Source: a virus
Length of the DNA stretch: 20,135 nt
Strand: one strand, 5' to 3'
IMG/VR virus record: IMGVR_UViG_3300035698_000684
Location: 1 to 20,135 of that record
Positions within the stretch are counted from its first letter, which is position 1. Every line of letters starts with the position of its first letter. Positions 19,791-20,135 of this stretch are shown here, in pieces. The notes under the pieces were generated by a model. It was given only the letters and a program-made list of their open reading frames with translations, searched no databases and was not told where the DNA came from. The translations under genes were made by a program, and so were the position numbers.

Positions 19791-20131
19791 TAATCCAGCG
19801 GCTCAAGTCCCCACGCGACCGCACTAACGGCTTATTAACCCTGCCAGATGGCACCGAATTTCCCACCTTAGAACGCCCTTGGCTAGATAATCAAACTAGC
19901 ATCTCATGCATACCAGCAGGCCACTATAAATTCAAGCGTGATACCCACGGCCGCTTCCAGTGGTTTAGGGTCTTAGACGTAACTGACAGAACCCACATAG
20001 AGTTTCACGAAGGCACAAGACCATCACATAGCGAAGGTTGCATTTTAGTTAGCCATGAAGCACTCACAGCAATGATGTGGTTTTTTGGTGATGAAGAGTT
20101 AACTTATGTATTGGAGATTAAAGACGCATGA
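19787..20131 (+). CDS. DUF5675-family protein, lysis-region enzyme candidate (114 aa)
   Basis: 114-residue protein with the features I associate with DUF5675: LERPWLDN (28-35), SCIPAGHY (40-47), RTHIEFHEGT (68-77) and a SEGCILVS box (82-89). His74, His81 and Cys85, in a His...Ser-x-Gly-Cys arrangement, recall the catalytic motif of L,D-transpeptidases, which act on peptidoglycan peptides. The relation is my inference; the family's activity is not established as far as I know. It follows the holin candidate by ATGA overlap, and no lysozyme is visible in the window. Its own stop makes an ATGA with a following gene. Confidence 0.72.
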   Translation: MIIQRLKSPRDRTNGLLTLPDGTEFPTLERPWLDNQTSISCIPAGHYKFKRDTHGRFQWFRVLDVTDRTHIEFHEGTRPSHSEGCILVSHEALTAMMWFFGDEELTYVLEIKDA

Positions 20132-20135
20132 ACTT
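20128..20135 (+). CDS. start of a further gene (partial, truncated by window end)
   Basis: ATG at 20128 overlaps the DUF5675 stop as ATGA, like nearly every junction upstream, and then runs off the window (Met-Asn). In this lysis region it would be the place for a spanin, lysozyme or another small gene. Only the junction supports it. Confidence 0.35.

Noticed and set aside
1-20135. tRNA, rRNA, transposase, integrase or recombinase genes
   Set aside because: I saw no tRNA-like TTC-loop/CCA structures, no terminal inverted repeats and no recombinase motifs in either strand, so prophage integration cannot be judged from this window.

Overview
The whole window is a tailed double-stranded DNA phage (free virus or prophage; no integrase or bacterial gene is visible to decide). 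The gene order follows the head and short-tail module of P22-like podoviruses: small terminase, large terminase, portal, scaffold, P22-type coat, gp4-like tail accessory factor, gp10-like stabilisation protein, a gp14-like GNAT protein, a run of ejection-type proteins, a tail fibre or spike, and the start of a lysis region. Shine-Dalgarno sites, sigma70-like promoters and AT-rich composition suit a Gram-negative, probably gammaproteobacterial, host. That host call is inference.

Layout. Positions 1-4144: packaging genes and portal. Positions 4156-5486: a minus-strand island of eight very small genes (37-90 codons), with every gene joined to the next by an ATGA stop/start overlap. Positions 5608-7707: scaffold and coat. 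Positions 8117-7758 and 8267-8121: a second minus-strand island of two small genes. Positions 8364-11548: head-completion and tail-accessory genes. Positions 11548-16606: four ejection or internal-virion candidates, one carrying tandem 22-residue repeats. Positions 16593-18454: a small gene, a modular fibre with two chitin-binding-like repeats, and a second receptor-region protein. Positions 18451-20135: tiny ORFs, a secreted protein, a polytopic membrane protein, a two-segment holin candidate, and a DUF5675 protein with a His/Gly-Cys motif reminiscent of L,D-transpeptidases.

The most interesting feature is the shared design of the two minus-strand islands. Each begins at its right edge with the same roughly 56-bp element (5501-5556 and 8285-8340; 44 of 56 positions identical by hand alignment). 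Read on the minus strand, the element holds a -35, a 17-bp spacer, an extended -10, and then a leader hairpin whose stem is kept while its loop differs. Read on the plus strand, it holds a perfect TATAAT in both copies. Each island ends on its left at an intrinsic terminator that can also stop plus-strand transcription. The phage therefore appears to carry two plug-in terminator/reverse genes/divergent promoter cassettes inside its structural operon. Their promoters may both express the accessory genes and restart late transcription.

Plus-strand genes are packed with ATGA, TAATG or GTGA junctions, which suggests extensive translational coupling. Functions given for structural proteins rest on recognised family motifs, gene order and length. 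No database search was run.
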